DNA of 64,000 nucleotides from Trichocoleus sp. FACHB-40 (GTDB lineage Bacteria; Cyanobacteriota; Cyanobacteriia; Cyanobacteriales; FACHB-T130): NCBI RefSeq assembly GCF_014695915.1, contig NZ_JACJPF010000103.1, positions 62,001 to 126,000 of the forward strand, read 5' to 3'. Shown piece by piece: positions 32,136 to 41,618 of this stretch (position 1 is its first letter; each line of letters starts with the position of its first letter). The notes under the pieces were generated by a model. It saw only the letters and a program-made list of their open reading frames with translations, ran no database searches and was not told where the DNA came from. The position numbers and the translations under genes were made by a program.

Positions 32136-33218
32136 TTAATTGTCCTTCATTAGTTCCTTTTTAGATTTGTAATAAACTACCGCGCCTGTATCCGGCACAA
32201 AGTGGCAGGAAGGATAGGAACGCAGGAAGGCTTGGAAGACAGACACGTTGGATTTTCGGTAGTAATCCCCCAAAATCGGTTTAAGCGCCTCAGTTGCTGT
32301 TTTCAGATTGTAGTGAGGAATGTTTAAAAACAGGTGATGAGCGACATGGGTACCGATATTGTGGTGAATCCCATTGATAAACCCGTAATCGTGGTCAATT
32401 GTGGATAAGGCACCTTTGAGAAAATACCAGTCTTTGCCACGATACCAGGGGATATCCGGGTCGCTGTGGTGTAAAAATGTCACAAAATCAAGCCAGGTTA
32501 TAAAAACCACGTATGGCCCCAAATAGTATTTTACTAGCCACATCCAACCCCACTGATAGGTCAGCAAACCCAGCAAACCTACCATCAATGTCCAGAGGGT
32601 GGTGCTAGTAATTACATCCCATTTTTCTGAGGGTTTAAACAGAGGGCTATTGGGGGAAAAGTGGGAGCCTTGCTTACCTGGAGAACGCTTAAACAGATAC
32701 AGGGGATAGGCAAGCAGTAAGGCATCGAAGCGGACAAATTTTTCAGCCCACTCCATCTCCTTATACTTGGTTTCCGTTACTGGATACCAGCTTTCATCAG
32801 TATCAATGTTGCCAGTATTTTGATGGTGAGTTCGGTGGCTGATGCGCCAAGCGTGATAGGGAACCAGTATAGGAGTATGAGCTATATGACCAATCAGATC
32901 GTTTAGCCATTTTTTCCTAGAAAAGGAACCGTGACCGCAGTCGTGTCCGACGACAAACAACGCCCAAAACATCGTTCCCTGCATTAGCCAGAATACTGGC
33001 CAGAACCACCAGGAATCAAGGTAGCTGGCAACTGCATAAAGGATGCCAATTATGGATACATCCAGCAAAAAGTAGGAAAGCGATCGCCCAACAGATGGCA
33101 TAAAGCAATCTGAGGGAATTGCAGCTTTCAATTGTTGCAGGGTGAAGGGGGGTTCTGTGTTACCAGAATATGACTCCTCTTCAACAGGATTATTTAACTT
33201 TGCAAGATTCGATTGCAC
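32136..33218 (-). CDS. desB: Omega-3 (delta-15) acyl-lipid desaturase
   Basis: 360 residues. Three His boxes of membrane acyl-lipid desaturases are present: HDCGH (about 93-97), HRTHH (about 129-133) and HVAHH (about 293-297), binding the di-iron centre. The surrounding words QNTGNIDTDESWYPV and FVVGHDCGHGSFS match the omega-3 DesB type rather than the delta-12 DesA type. Hydrophobic spans lie at 45-90 and 205-245. It inserts the omega-3 double bond into membrane glycerolipid acyl chains with ferredoxin as donor; such genes are usually cold-induced, and a 386-bp upstream region leaves room for regulation. Confidence 0.9.
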   Translation of the reverse strand: MQSNLAKLNNPVEEESYSGNTEPPFTLQQLKAAIPSDCFMPSVGRSLSYFLLDVSIIGILYAVASYLDSWWFWPVFWLMQGTMFWALFVVGHDCGHGSFSRKKWLNDLIGHIAHTPILVPYHAWRISHRTHHQNTGNIDTDESWYPVTETKYKEMEWAEKFVRFDALLLAYPLYLFKRSPGKQGSHFSPNSPLFKPSEKWDVITSTTLWTLMVGLLGLLTYQWGWMWLVKYYLGPYVVFITWLDFVTFLHHSDPDIPWYRGKDWYFLKGALSTIDHDYGFINGIHHNIGTHVAHHLFLNIPHYNLKTATEALKPILGDYYRKSNVSVFQAFLRSYPSCHFVPDTGAVVYYKSKKELMKDN

Positions 33219-33604
33219 GTAGTTTCCAATTTAACCTGACTTGTAGACCAAAGTGCATTATTCTACAGCCATCCAATAGACGCAATAGCGATCATAAGTG
33301 CTGTTTAGTCAACAGTAGGAAGTTGTGTATTCCCAAAACCAAACTTCCGAATTAATACGGTTGCTTATGTACTATTTAATATGTTACAGGGACTTTGTAT
33401 ACGCGATCGCATTTCGCCGCCAATTTTCTAAGTCGGACTTGACAAGGTTACCCGTAGGGAATGATAGCGGTGTCAAATCGCTTGCGCGATCGCGCAGCGG
33501 ATACTACTACATTTAAAGGGGTAGAACCCGCTCTAGTTATAGCTAATAGGTCTTTTAGCAGGAGTTTAAAATAGAAGTAAGGAACAAAATAAACATTCTT
33601 CTAA
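33219..33604. other. Divergent promoter region of desB and the RemA-like gene
   Basis: 386 bp with no supported ORF. It includes two HIP1-rich stretches, one palindromic (CGCTTGCGCGATCGCGCAGCG near 33479-33499), and AT-rich blocks near 33355-33380 and 33535-33600. No specific operator was recognised. Confidence 0.5.
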
Positions 33605-33961
33605 ATGAAACTACAGTCAGCGGTCTTAGTCCATCTCGGATTTGGAAAGTACGTGCGCTCCGACCAGGTGACAGCAGTTATCCCAATTGAGGAAGAGCGT
33701 GGACCGGGGCGGCGAACCTTCGTTCATCTACAGGGGGAAGCTGACCCCATCGTTGCCTCACGAGCTGAAGATACCATTGTCCGTGACTTAGTACAAGAAC
33801 CGCGTGAAGTCACCCAATCGCGTCAACAGCAAGAAATTCTCCAAGATTTATTGGTAGACCTAGGCAACGTTAACTTAACTGTGCGTCGCATTAGTCGCGA
33901 TGAAGGCGGTCTGGATCTGGAACGGTTGGAACGGCGCATCCGCCAAGTTTTAGAGAATTAA
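33605..33961 (+). CDS. RemA/DUF370-like protein
   Basis: 118 residues. The first 55 (VLVHLGFGKYVRSDQVTAVIPIEEERGPGRRTFVHLQGEADPIVASRA) resemble the DUF370/RemA fold, in which NIGFGNxVxxxRIxAI is followed by a short basic loop. RemA of Bacillus is a DNA-binding regulator of matrix genes; the cyanobacterial branch is longer, with a C-terminal helix (SRQQQEILQDLLVDLGNVNLTV, ERLERRIRQVLEN). A DNA-binding or ring-forming role is inferred only from the fold. It is followed by a clear hairpin terminator, so it is probably monocistronic and not coupled to the lyase remnant. Confidence 0.65.
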   Translation: MKLQSAVLVHLGFGKYVRSDQVTAVIPIEEERGPGRRTFVHLQGEADPIVASRAEDTIVRDLVQEPREVTQSRQQQEILQDLLVDLGNVNLTVRRISRDEGGLDLERLERRIRQVLEN

Positions 33962-33970
33962 GGTCATGGG

Positions 33971-33996
33971 TAAGGGGTAATTATGATTACCCCTTA
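33971..33996 (+). terminator. Hairpin after the RemA-like gene
   Basis: TAAGGGGTAAT and ATTACCCCTTA form a perfect 11-bp stem with a TATG loop, 9 bp after the stop. The U-run is weak. Confidence 0.6.
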
Positions 33997-34040
33997 CTTA
34001 AGCTCCAAGTTGATAGATATCGAGAACCACGCGGACGAAC

Positions 34041-34580
34041 GGATATCTGCGTTGGGTTTCCAAGTTTGATGCGGTGGATGAATTACTCGACTTACCGCAC
34101 AATGGTCACACCCGCTGTCGAATCAGTGTGAATGCCGATCCGGTGTCTTGTCGGTTTGAAGGCGGTACAGCCTCGGTCGCTTCCCGGCTTCAAGCTTTGC
34201 GGCGGTTGGCTTTACCTCGATCTTCTGGCGGTGGCGGGTATCCAGTGGGTTTAGTAATTGCGCCGATTATGCCTATAGAGGATTGGGAGACACATTACAC
34301 TCGTTTGCTTGACTCGATTAGCGAAGCACTCGATTTTGATTGTGACCTGACTTTCGAGCTGATTTCTCACCGCTTCACACCTGGCTCAAAAGAGGTTTTG
34401 CAAACTAGGTATCCCCAATCAAAGCTGGACATGGACGAAGAAACACGCACTGTTAAGCGTAACAAGTTTGGCGGCACCAAGTATGTTTATGACACTGACA
34501 CGATGAAGACGCTACGGCGCTTTTTTGAGGGTGAGATTACTAAGCGCTTTCCCCAAGGTCGCATTCTCTACTGGACTTAA
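34041..34580 (+). pseudogene. C-terminal fragment of a spore-photoproduct-lyase-like radical SAM protein
   Basis: The frame reads YLRWVSKFDAVDELLDLPHNGHTRCRISVNADPV and continues to KRFPQGRILYWT. This corresponds to the second half of SplB-family proteins (family pattern F-V-T-K-F-x-x-V-D-x-L-L-D-L-x-H-N-G-H-T-R). The N-terminal half with the radical-SAM CxxxCxxC cluster is absent: an in-frame TAG lies at 34014 and the RemA-like gene ends just upstream. A GTG at 34074 could start a 168-residue product, but without the iron-sulfur site it cannot be a functional radical SAM enzyme. It is most likely a deletion remnant. Confidence 0.7.
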
Positions 34581-34606
34581 GATTTCTAGCTAAATCTAAT
34601 CTTATG

Positions 34607-34636
34607 AGCTGACCAAATTACAGGTCAGCTTTTTTA
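34607..34636 (+). terminator. Intrinsic terminator after the lyase fragment
   Basis: AGCTGACC and GGTCAGCT with an 8-nt loop, followed by TTTTTT. The well-preserved terminator suggests the fragment derives from a once-functional gene end. Confidence 0.8.
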
Positions 34637-34828
34637 TATTTTGAGCAAGTTTGCAAGGATTGAGAATGCGATCGCCCTGGAGAGCTGATCCAGCTAATTC
34701 CTTTTTTTGGGCGTCTACACACTTCGCGTTCCCCAACACTACGCGATCGCGCTGACTCGCTTTATCTGGGACAAAGGGAAGGAAGCGATCGCGCTTAGCG
34801 GCTAGGATGCGTTAACTATTTTATTGTT

Positions 34829-35536
34829 CTACTTCTTTTGTTGACACTTCCAATTAAGCCAATTCTTCAGGATTTCCCTAATCAAATTCTTTGCTTCTAG
34901 TAAAGACATAGGATTTTTCGGGGGTTCTTGCTTTTCGACACCGTGGCGTGCGTCATCGCCAATAGCGTTTACGCTCTGAGATGTGTGCGTGAAGTTACTA
35001 ATCTTATTTTTCGTTACCCATTCTTCGAGCTTCTTGCTTTTAGCATCTTGATTAACAATTTCGTAAATTTTGTAAAGATTAACCCAGTTCTGTTCAAAAG
35101 AAGTCCAAATCCGGAAAACATTTTCAACTATTTTGTCTTTATCTGCAAGATCAATCCAAGGTTCTAACTCTAAAAACTGGGCCGAATCTTGGCCACCTTC
35201 GACTTTTATCGAAGCCTTACTTTTATCCATTTTTATAGTACCTGAACCAGCAATAAAGCGGTGATGTTTCCTATTTTCGTCAACTTGCTCAATTACATCA
35301 GCATTGAGCAATTGAAATTCAGGAAAATGAATCATCGCCACAGCATTTAGTTTCTGAAAGAGTTCAGTAGCACGCCCATATACATCGCTGACGTTCGTTA
35401 GCGGTTCAAAATCTAAAGAATATAGGTAATAACAACTATTTTTTTCTATTAACTTCAATTTTTCAGACAAAGTAAGCAATTTGGACAGATTCAAAAAATC
35501 TGACTCATTAATTTCTAGTAAAATTAGCCATTTCAT
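34829..35536 (-). CDS. Uncharacterised protein with HEPN-like helical C-terminus
   Basis: 235 residues, no signal peptide. The N-terminal half is mixed strand and helix (MKWLILLEINESDFLNLSKLL, GRATELFQKLNAVAMIHFP). The C-terminal half is helical: WTSFEQNWVNLYKIYEIVNQDAKSK, NFTHTSQSVNAIGDDARHG, then SLLEAKNLIREILKNWL. The N-x-x-x-x-x-D-D-A-R-H-G segment followed by a Leu-rich helix resembles the HEPN-like helices found in many orphan accessory proteins. The gene is AT-richer than its neighbours and isolated on the minus strand, which fits lateral acquisition. Function is unknown. Confidence 0.55.
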   Translation of the reverse strand: MKWLILLEINESDFLNLSKLLTLSEKLKLIEKNSCYYLYSLDFEPLTNVSDVYGRATELFQKLNAVAMIHFPEFQLLNADVIEQVDENRKHHRFIAGSGTIKMDKSKASIKVEGGQDSAQFLELEPWIDLADKDKIVENVFRIWTSFEQNWVNLYKIYEIVNQDAKSKKLEEWVTKNKISNFTHTSQSVNAIGDDARHGVEKQEPPKNPMSLLEAKNLIREILKNWLNWKCQQKK

Positions 35537-35796
35537 AATTAATATTCCCCTTTCAATATAACATTTTGCATTTTTTTAATTAAATTTAAAGGTCGGTTAG
35601 GTTTATTTGAATACGCTTGTACTTTGATAGTAGCAACTTTTAGTAATGGGGAAAATCCCTAGCTTCATTGATAATAAAGCGCGATCACTCTACCTTCCCA
35701 CACCCTTGACACTTTCGTAGTATAAATGTAGTATAAAATTGCCGCACAAGTGGCAAACGTCTTTTCATGGCTCTGGTAAGGCAGAGTATTTGTCCT

Positions 35797-37863
35797 ATGA
35801 TTCCCCGAACGCGCATCCGTAATATTGGAATTTCTGCTCACATCGACTCTGGTAAAACAACCCTCAGCGAGCGGATTCTGTACTACACGGGCAAAATTTA
35901 CAAGATTGGCGAAGTTCGGGGAGGTAGCGATCGCGCTACGTTGGACTACATGGAGTTGGAGCAACAAAAAGGCATTACCATCACTTCAGCAGCGACAACT
36001 TGCGTATGGAATGATACGCAGCTTAACCTGATTGATACCCCCGGACACGTAGATTTCACGATTGAAGTTGAACGTGCATTGCGGGTTCTTGATGGTGCGA
36101 TTATGGTGCTTTGCGCGGTTGCTGGTGTGCAATCGCAATCTATCACCGTAGATCGGCAGATGAAGCGATACCGAGTGCCGCGTATTGCCTTCATTAATAA
36201 GATGGATCGGACGGGTGCAAATCCATTCCGAGTCGTGCGATCGCTGCGAGAAAAACTCGGTTTGAACCCGGTACTGCTTCAGTATCCTATCGGCAGCGAG
36301 GATAAGTTTGAAGGCGTCATTGATTTGATTGAAATGACGGCAAACTATTTTGCTGGAGAAAAAGGCGAAATTCGCGTCATTCAGTCGATTCCCGAACACT
36401 TACGCGAGGAGGCAAAAGAAGCACGAGAAAAGATGCTCGATCAACTCTCTATGTTCTCCGAACCAATGATGGAGATGCTACTTGAGAGCGAAGAAATCCC
36501 CAAAGGAATGATTTGGGAAACCCTTCGTCGGGCAACTTTAAGCTTGCAATTAACGCCAGTTATGATGGGTTCCGCCTTCAAAAATAAGGGGGTTCAAAAC
36601 CTATTAGATGCTGTTGCTCTTTATTTGCCGTCTCCAGTGGATAGAGAGGTGGTGAAAGCGATCGCGATTTCGACCAATGAGCCGATTCATGTCTATCCAG
36701 ACACGGAAGTCGCACTCGTTGCCTTGGCTTTCAAAATCGCCAAAGATGAGTATGGACAACTGACTTATACCCGCATCTATTCCGGGACGCTGCACGAGGG
36801 ACAACGCATCTACAACACTCGCACCAACCAACGGGTGCTAGTGAGCCAAATTGTGCGGATGCACGCGAACAAACGCGAGGAGGTCGAAAGTGCCGCAGCT
36901 GGGGACATTGTAGCTTTACTGGGCGTAGACTGCGCTTCTGGCGATACGTTCTGCTCGGACGGAACCTACCTTTCTTTAGAGGGGATGTTTGTGCCAGAAC
37001 CTGTGATGACGCTAGCGATCGCGCCCAAGAAACAGGAAGATGCCGCTCAAATGTCGAAAGCGCTCAATCGCTTTACACGAGAAGATCCTACCTTCCGCGT
37101 CAGCATCGATCCGGAGTCCAAGGAAACCCTGATTTCGGGGATGGGCGAACTGCATCTAGAAATCTACATTGAACGCATGAAGCGGGAATACAACGCCGAA
37201 GTGAACGTCGGTGCGCCCGCCGTAGCTTACCGCGAAACCGTTACCCAGTCGGCAACCTTCGACTACAGGCTCAAGAAGCAAGGCGGTGGTCCCGGTCAAT
37301 ATGCTCATGTTATCGGTCGGATTGAACCCTGCGAAGAACCGTTTGCGTTCGAGAATCGGGTGGTTGGTGGTGCAATTCCCAAAGAATTCATCCCCGCTTG
37401 CGAGAAAGGTTTCCGCGAAGCGATCGCAAGCGGACATCTCATCGGTTATCCGATTGTTGGTGTCAAAGCGATACTAGAAGCGGGTTCCTACCACGCGATT
37501 GACTCTTCGGAAATGGCGTTCCGAACTGCGGCGAGTCTTGCACTCAAGCAAGCTTTTGCCAAAGCAACGCCAGTCATCCTCGAACCGATTATGCTCGTGG
37601 AAGTGGAAACACCTAACGAGTTTGTCGGTCGAGTTCAGGGCGATCTCTCGTCTCGTCGCGGCGTCCTGCTGGGTTCTGAGACGATGGAAAATTACGCTGT
37701 CATCCGTGCGGAAGTGCCGTTCGTGGAAATGTTCGGTTATTCTGCACAGTTGCGATCGCTTTCTTCCGGTCAAGCTAACTTCTCAATGGAGTTCGTCTCC
37801 AACAAGCCGGTACCCGCGAATCTGCAACAGCAGCTGATGGAAGCTGCCCATCTGCGCGGCTAA
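35797..37863 (+). CDS. Elongation factor G paralogue (mtEFG1/spdEFG1-like)
   Basis: 688 residues from ATG 35797; an ATG at 35767 would add 10 residues. Five EF-G domains: G domain 1-275 with AHIDSGKTT (P-loop), DTPGHVDFT and NKMDRTGAN; domain II to about 390; domains III, IV and V, with GGGPGQYAHV in domain IV and the family C-terminus SSGQANFSMEF. The P-loop HIDSGKTTLSERILYYTG, with Ser instead of the usual HIDAGKTTTTERILFYSG of cyanobacterial main EF-G, and EVRGGSDRATLDYMELEQQKGITITSA resemble mitochondrial EF-G1 and bacterial spdEFG1. It stands alone, not in a str operon, so it is probably a secondary translocase. It hydrolyses GTP to move tRNA-mRNA on the ribosome. Confidence 0.9.
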   Translation: MIPRTRIRNIGISAHIDSGKTTLSERILYYTGKIYKIGEVRGGSDRATLDYMELEQQKGITITSAATTCVWNDTQLNLIDTPGHVDFTIEVERALRVLDGAIMVLCAVAGVQSQSITVDRQMKRYRVPRIAFINKMDRTGANPFRVVRSLREKLGLNPVLLQYPIGSEDKFEGVIDLIEMTANYFAGEKGEIRVIQSIPEHLREEAKEAREKMLDQLSMFSEPMMEMLLESEEIPKGMIWETLRRATLSLQLTPVMMGSAFKNKGVQNLLDAVALYLPSPVDREVVKAIAISTNEPIHVYPDTEVALVALAFKIAKDEYGQLTYTRIYSGTLHEGQRIYNTRTNQRVLVSQIVRMHANKREEVESAAAGDIVALLGVDCASGDTFCSDGTYLSLEGMFVPEPVMTLAIAPKKQEDAAQMSKALNRFTREDPTFRVSIDPESKETLISGMGELHLEIYIERMKREYNAEVNVGAPAVAYRETVTQSATFDYRLKKQGGGPGQYAHVIGRIEPCEEPFAFENRVVGGAIPKEFIPACEKGFREAIASGHLIGYPIVGVKAILEAGSYHAIDSSEMAFRTAASLALKQAFAKATPVILEPIMLVEVETPNEFVGRVQGDLSSRRGVLLGSETMENYAVIRAEVPFVEMFGYSAQLRSLSSGQANFSMEFVSNKPVPANLQQQLMEAAHLRG

Positions 37864-37919
37864 AGCCTTCATCTGAAAATAGCACTAAGGAGTGTTCGCG
37901 TAGCGGCACTCTCTTCGCG

Positions 37920-37953
37920 GACTGAGGACTAAATTTTAGTTCTCAGTCTTTTC
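37920..37953 (+). terminator. Intrinsic terminator after the EF-G paralogue
   Basis: GACTGAGGACTAAA and TTTAGTTCTCAGTC form a 14-bp stem with one G-T wobble pair, followed by TTTTCTTT, 57 bp after the stop. Confidence 0.75.
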
Positions 37954-37995
37954 TTTGCACTCATAAAATGGAGTAACACACTCAAGGAGTGCCTG

Positions 37996-38562
37996 ATGAG
38001 CCAAACCACTACCGATCGAGTCCGTTGGACAGTTGCCGATCTGGAGTTGTTGCCAGATAACGGGAATCGCTATGAGATTGTGGATGGAGAATTATTTGTG
38101 ACACGCGCACCACACTGGGGTCATCAAAGAGTATGTAGCAACATTTGTACAGAGTTGAATTTTTGGTCGCGACAGACTGGTCTAGGAGAATCTGCAAGTG
38201 GTGCTGGCATCATTTTTACAGATGCTGATAACGTGATTCCTGACGTAGTTTGGGCAAGCAAGGAACGATTAGCTGCTGTGCTAGATGATGCAGGGCATTT
38301 AACCGCAGCACCAGAGTTGGTGGTTGAGGTGCTATCTCCAGGCGAGGAGAATGAACGCAGAGATAGACAGGTGAAACTGAAACTTTACGCATCGCAGGGA
38401 GCCACGGAATACTGGATAGTGGATTGGCGTTTGCAGCAAATTCAGATTTATCGACGAGAGGGGGCAACATTGGTGCTAACAGCGACATTGTTTGCCAGCG
38501 ATGAACTGACTTCGCCTTTGCTTCCCGGTTTTACTTGTCCTGTGGCGCGGTTGTTTAATTGA
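37996..38562 (+). CDS. Uma2 family (DUF820) PD-(D/E)XK protein, 1
   Basis: 188 residues. Uma2-type restriction-endonuclease-like fold: NRYEIVDGELFVTRAPHWGHQ at 22-42, NVIPDVVWAS around 77, APELVVEVLSPGEENERRDRQVKLKLYASQGATEYWIVD around 106-144. The Asp of PDVVW, the Glu of ELVVEVLSP and the Lys of KLKLYA form the expected D-E-K type active site. Such genes are very numerous in cyanobacteria; their role is not known, and a nuclease activity is inferred from fold alone. A strong AAGGAG site 8 nt before the ATG decides the start. It is convergent with clpB. Confidence 0.85.
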   Translation: MSQTTTDRVRWTVADLELLPDNGNRYEIVDGELFVTRAPHWGHQRVCSNICTELNFWSRQTGLGESASGAGIIFTDADNVIPDVVWASKERLAAVLDDAGHLTAAPELVVEVLSPGEENERRDRQVKLKLYASQGATEYWIVDWRLQQIQIYRREGATLVLTATLFASDELTSPLLPGFTCPVARLFN

Positions 38563-38563
38563 T

Positions 38564-38595
38564 AAAAAAATAGGGTGGGAAAAAACCCACCCTAC
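38564..38595 (-). terminator. Terminator of clpB
   Basis: On the minus strand TAGGGTGGG-TTTTTT-CCCACCCTA is a perfect 9-bp stem followed by TTTTTTT. It can also fold for the convergent Uma2 transcript. Confidence 0.8.
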
Positions 38596-38602
38596 CTAAT
38601 AC

Positions 38603-41224
38603 TTAATGTGCAGTTACTAACTCAGCTGGTAAGCGCTTGAAGGCAAGACGCTCATTTTCCACATCGACAAAGATGGTGTCGCCGTCGTTAAATTCGCCGC
38701 GCAGGATACCCTTGGCGATTTGGGTTTCCAGTTCCCTCTGAATGGCACGCTTTAAGGGACGTGCGCCGAAAACTGGGTCGTATCCAACTTCTGCCAAAAA
38801 GTCAAGAGAAGCTTCGGAAAGTTTGAGAGACATCTTGCGATCGCTTAACCGTTTTTCCAATCGCTTGACTTGGATTTGGACAATCTGCCGCAGTTCCGAC
38901 TTCTGCAAGCCGTGGAAGATGATAATTTCGTCAATTCGGTTCAAGAACTCTGGACGGAAGCTAGTACGCATCGCCTCCATTACCCGACTACGCATCTCAT
39001 CGTACTGGCTATCGTCACCAGCCAAATCTAAGATGAACTGCGAACCGATGTTGCTGGTCATGATGATGATACTATTCTTGAAGTCTACAGTGTGACCTTG
39101 AGAATCGGTAACGCGACCATCATCGAGAATTTGCAACATGATGTTGAAAACATCTGGGTGAGCTTTTTCGATTTCGTCGAATAGCACCACTGCGTAAGGA
39201 CGACGACGGATAGATTCAGTTAATTGTCCGCCTTCGTCATAACCGACGTATCCGGGAGGCGCACCAATAAGCCTGGAAACGCTGTGCTTCTCCATGTATT
39301 CGGACATATCGATTCGCACCAAAGCTTCTTCGGTGTCGAATAGATAAGCGGCGAGGGCTTTTCCGAGTTCCGTCTTGCCAACACCAGTGGGCCCAAGGAA
39401 AATAAAGCTAGCAGTTGGACGATTTGGATCGGCAAGACCAGCACGCGATCGCTGAATCGCATCAGCTACAGCTGTCACCGCTTCATCCTGACCGATGACG
39501 CGCTTGTGTAGTTCGTCTTCCAACTGCAAGAGTTTTTCTTTCTCTGATTCCACTAACTTGCTGATCGGAATCCCAGTCCACTTAGAAATGATTTCAGCAA
39601 TATCAGATTCAGTGACTTCTTCCCGAAGTAGCGATCGCCCACTATTTTGAGTTTGCGCTAGTTGCGTTTCCGTCTCTTCTAACTGACGTTGCAATTCGGT
39701 CAACTTGCCATATTTCAATTCAGCAGCTTTGTTAAGATCGTACTCTCTCTCAGCTTGTTGAATTTCAATATTCACCCGATCGATTTCTTCTTTGAAGGTT
39801 TTACGGCGTTCGAGAACATCTTTCTCAGCTTGCCATTGAGCATTCAGCGTCCGTTGTTTTTCCTCAAGATCGGCAAGTTCTTTATCCAACCTTTCCAGCC
39901 GTTCTCTAGAAGGTGCATCGCTTTCTTTTTGTAGCGACAAACGCTCCATTTTTAGCTGGATAATTTTGCGGTCGATTTCGTCAAGTTCCTCTGGTTTAGA
40001 GGTACTTTCCATCTTCAAGCGGGCGGCGGCTTCATCTACTAAGTCAATCGCTTTATCTGGGAGGAAGCGATCGCTAATATATCTAGTAGACAAAGTAGCC
40101 GCAGCCACTAACGCACTATCAGAGATTTTCACGTTATGGTGCGTTTCGTAGCGATCTTTCAAACCCCGCAGAATGGAAACAGTATCTTCCACGCTGGGCT
40201 GATCGATATAAACTTGTTGGAAACGCCGTTCTAAAGCTGCATCTTTCTCGATGTACTTGCGGTATTCATCCAGAGTTGTCGCACCGATACAACGCAACTC
40301 ACCTCTTGCTAACATTGGTTTGAGCAAGTTGCCAGCATCCATCGCCCCTTGAGTTGCACCAGCACCAACAACGGTGTGAATTTCATCTATAAATAGGATG
40401 AGTTGTCCTTTGGAATCGGTAACTTCCTTGAGAACAGCTTTCAAGCGTTCTTCAAATTCACCCCTATATTTGGCACCAGCAATCAAAGCACCCATATCGA
40501 GGGCGATAAGTTTGCGATCGCGCAACGACTCAGGAACATCACCACTGACAATTCGCTGCGCCAAACCTTCAGCGATCGCAGTTTTACCTACCCCAGGTTC
40601 ACCAATCAGCACCGGGTTATTCTTAGTGCGACGAGACAGAATTTGGATCGTGCGGCGAATCTCATCATCGCGCCCAATCACTGGATCTAACTTCCCTTCA
40701 CGGGCGAATGCTGTCAAATCGCGCCCATATTTTTCCAAAGATTCATACTTGCCTTCTGGATTTTGGTCAGTCACTTTTTGGCTCCCGCGAACTTGGGCGA
40801 TGATAGTTCTTAGCTTGTTTTCATCCAGTTTAAATTCTTGAAACAAAGCCTTACCAAAGCGATCGTCTTTGGGATAAGCCAGCATCAAGTGTTCGATAGA
40901 GATGAAGTCGTCTTCAAACTCTTTGCGAAAAGCTTCAGCCCTATCTAGCAAAGTATCAAGACTGCGCCCTACATAAACAGAGGTGCCGCTACCAGAAACC
41001 TTGGGCTGACGCTTAATAAAGTCTTCCGTGCGTTCTCTAAATCGCTGCACGTTCGCCCCACCTTTGTTGAGAATGCTGGTGGCGAGTCCTTCTTGATCCA
41101 GCAGCGCTTTCATCAAGTGTTCGCTTTCCAGTTGTTGCTGCTGGGCAGATTTAACAATATCTGGGGTGCGGGTGATGGCTTCCCAAGCTTTTTCTGTAAA
41201 TTGGTTCGGATTAGTTGGTTGCAT
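38603..41224 (-). CDS. clpB: ClpB disaggregase chaperone
   Basis: 873 residues. Hsp100 AAA+ protein that with DnaK extracts and refolds aggregated proteins. Order: N-terminal Clp_N domain (1-145, [34 protein letters not shown]); AAA-1 with Walker [10 protein letters not shown] near 206 and Walker [11 protein letters not shown]; a long coiled-coil middle domain (about 410-530, with [27 protein letters not shown]), which distinguishes ClpB from ClpA/C; AAA-2 with [10 protein letters not shown] near 608 and [16 protein letters not shown]; and the C-terminal D2-small domain ([18 protein letters not shown]). No IGF/ClpP-binding loop was seen. No CIRCE-type operator was seen in the 394-bp upstream region. 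Confidence 0.97.
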   Translation of the reverse strand: MQPTNPNQFTEKAWEAITRTPDIVKSAQQQQLESEHLMKALLDQEGLATSILNKGGANVQRFRERTEDFIKRQPKVSGSGTSVYVGRSLDTLLDRAEAFRKEFEDDFISIEHLMLAYPKDDRFGKALFQEFKLDENKLRTIIAQVRGSQKVTDQNPEGKYESLEKYGRDLTAFAREGKLDPVIGRDDEIRRTIQILSRRTKNNPVLIGEPGVGKTAIAEGLAQRIVSGDVPESLRDRKLIALDMGALIAGAKYRGEFEERLKAVLKEVTDSKGQLILFIDEIHTVVGAGATQGAMDAGNLLKPMLARGELRCIGATTLDEYRKYIEKDAALERRFQQVYIDQPSVEDTVSILRGLKDRYETHHNVKISDSALVAAATLSTRYISDRFLPDKAIDLVDEAAARLKMESTSKPEELDEIDRKIIQLKMERLSLQKESDAPSRERLERLDKELADLEEKQRTLNAQWQAEKDVLERRKTFKEEIDRVNIEIQQAEREYDLNKAAELKYGKLTELQRQLEETETQLAQTQNSGRSLLREEVTESDIAEIISKWTGIPISKLVESEKEKLLQLEDELHKRVIGQDEAVTAVADAIQRSRAGLADPNRPTASFIFLGPTGVGKTELGKALAAYLFDTEEALVRIDMSEYMEKHSVSRLIGAPPGYVGYDEGGQLTESIRRRPYAVVLFDEIEKAHPDVFNIMLQILDDGRVTDSQGHTVDFKNSIIIMTSNIGSQFILDLAGDDSQYDEMRSRVMEAMRTSFRPEFLNRIDEIIIFHGLQKSELRQIVQIQVKRLEKRLSDRKMSLKLSEASLDFLAEVGYDPVFGARPLKRAIQRELETQIAKGILRGEFNDGDTIFVDVENERLAFKRLPAELVTAH

Positions 41225-41618
41225 GATAACTACTGCTTAACAGACCACTCCAGACACCCATAACACAGAAAAATCAGCATTACATCTGGCTTATGGCTGC
41301 CTCTATGGTCATTGTAAGTAGCCTTGTGCAATCCCAGGATCGGTATTTACGTATCCACGGTTGGGTATTACCGTCCCAAAAGCGTCCCATCTTTAACAAA
41401 TCCTGAACAAACTGCGCTCTCCTTCATCAATCCTTTATATAATATTTTTAATCATTTGTTAACCTGAAGTTAATTAAATACTTCTGATTAGCTAAATTAC
41501 CAGTTTAAAGTTTAGCTCGATTCGGCACCAGCAACCGCAGTGCAGTCATTTCTCCTGAAAAAAAACAAGAAAAATTCATTTGTTTTTCAAGCCCTTAATC
41601 GTTTTGTTCGGGAGTATG
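41225..41618. other. clpB upstream region
   Basis: 394 bp without a supported ORF between clpB and the Uma2 gene 2 (both minus strand). It contains AT-rich sequence (41435-41500) and a long clpB leader. I looked for a TTAGCACTC/GAGTGCTAA CIRCE element and did not find one. Confidence 0.5.

Noticed and set aside
37474-37837. Overlapping ORFs within the EF-G gene
   Set aside because: Shadow frames in GC-rich coding DNA.
41225-41618. CIRCE/HrcA operator for clpB
   Set aside because: No TTAGCACTC-N9-GAGTGCTAA-like sequence found.
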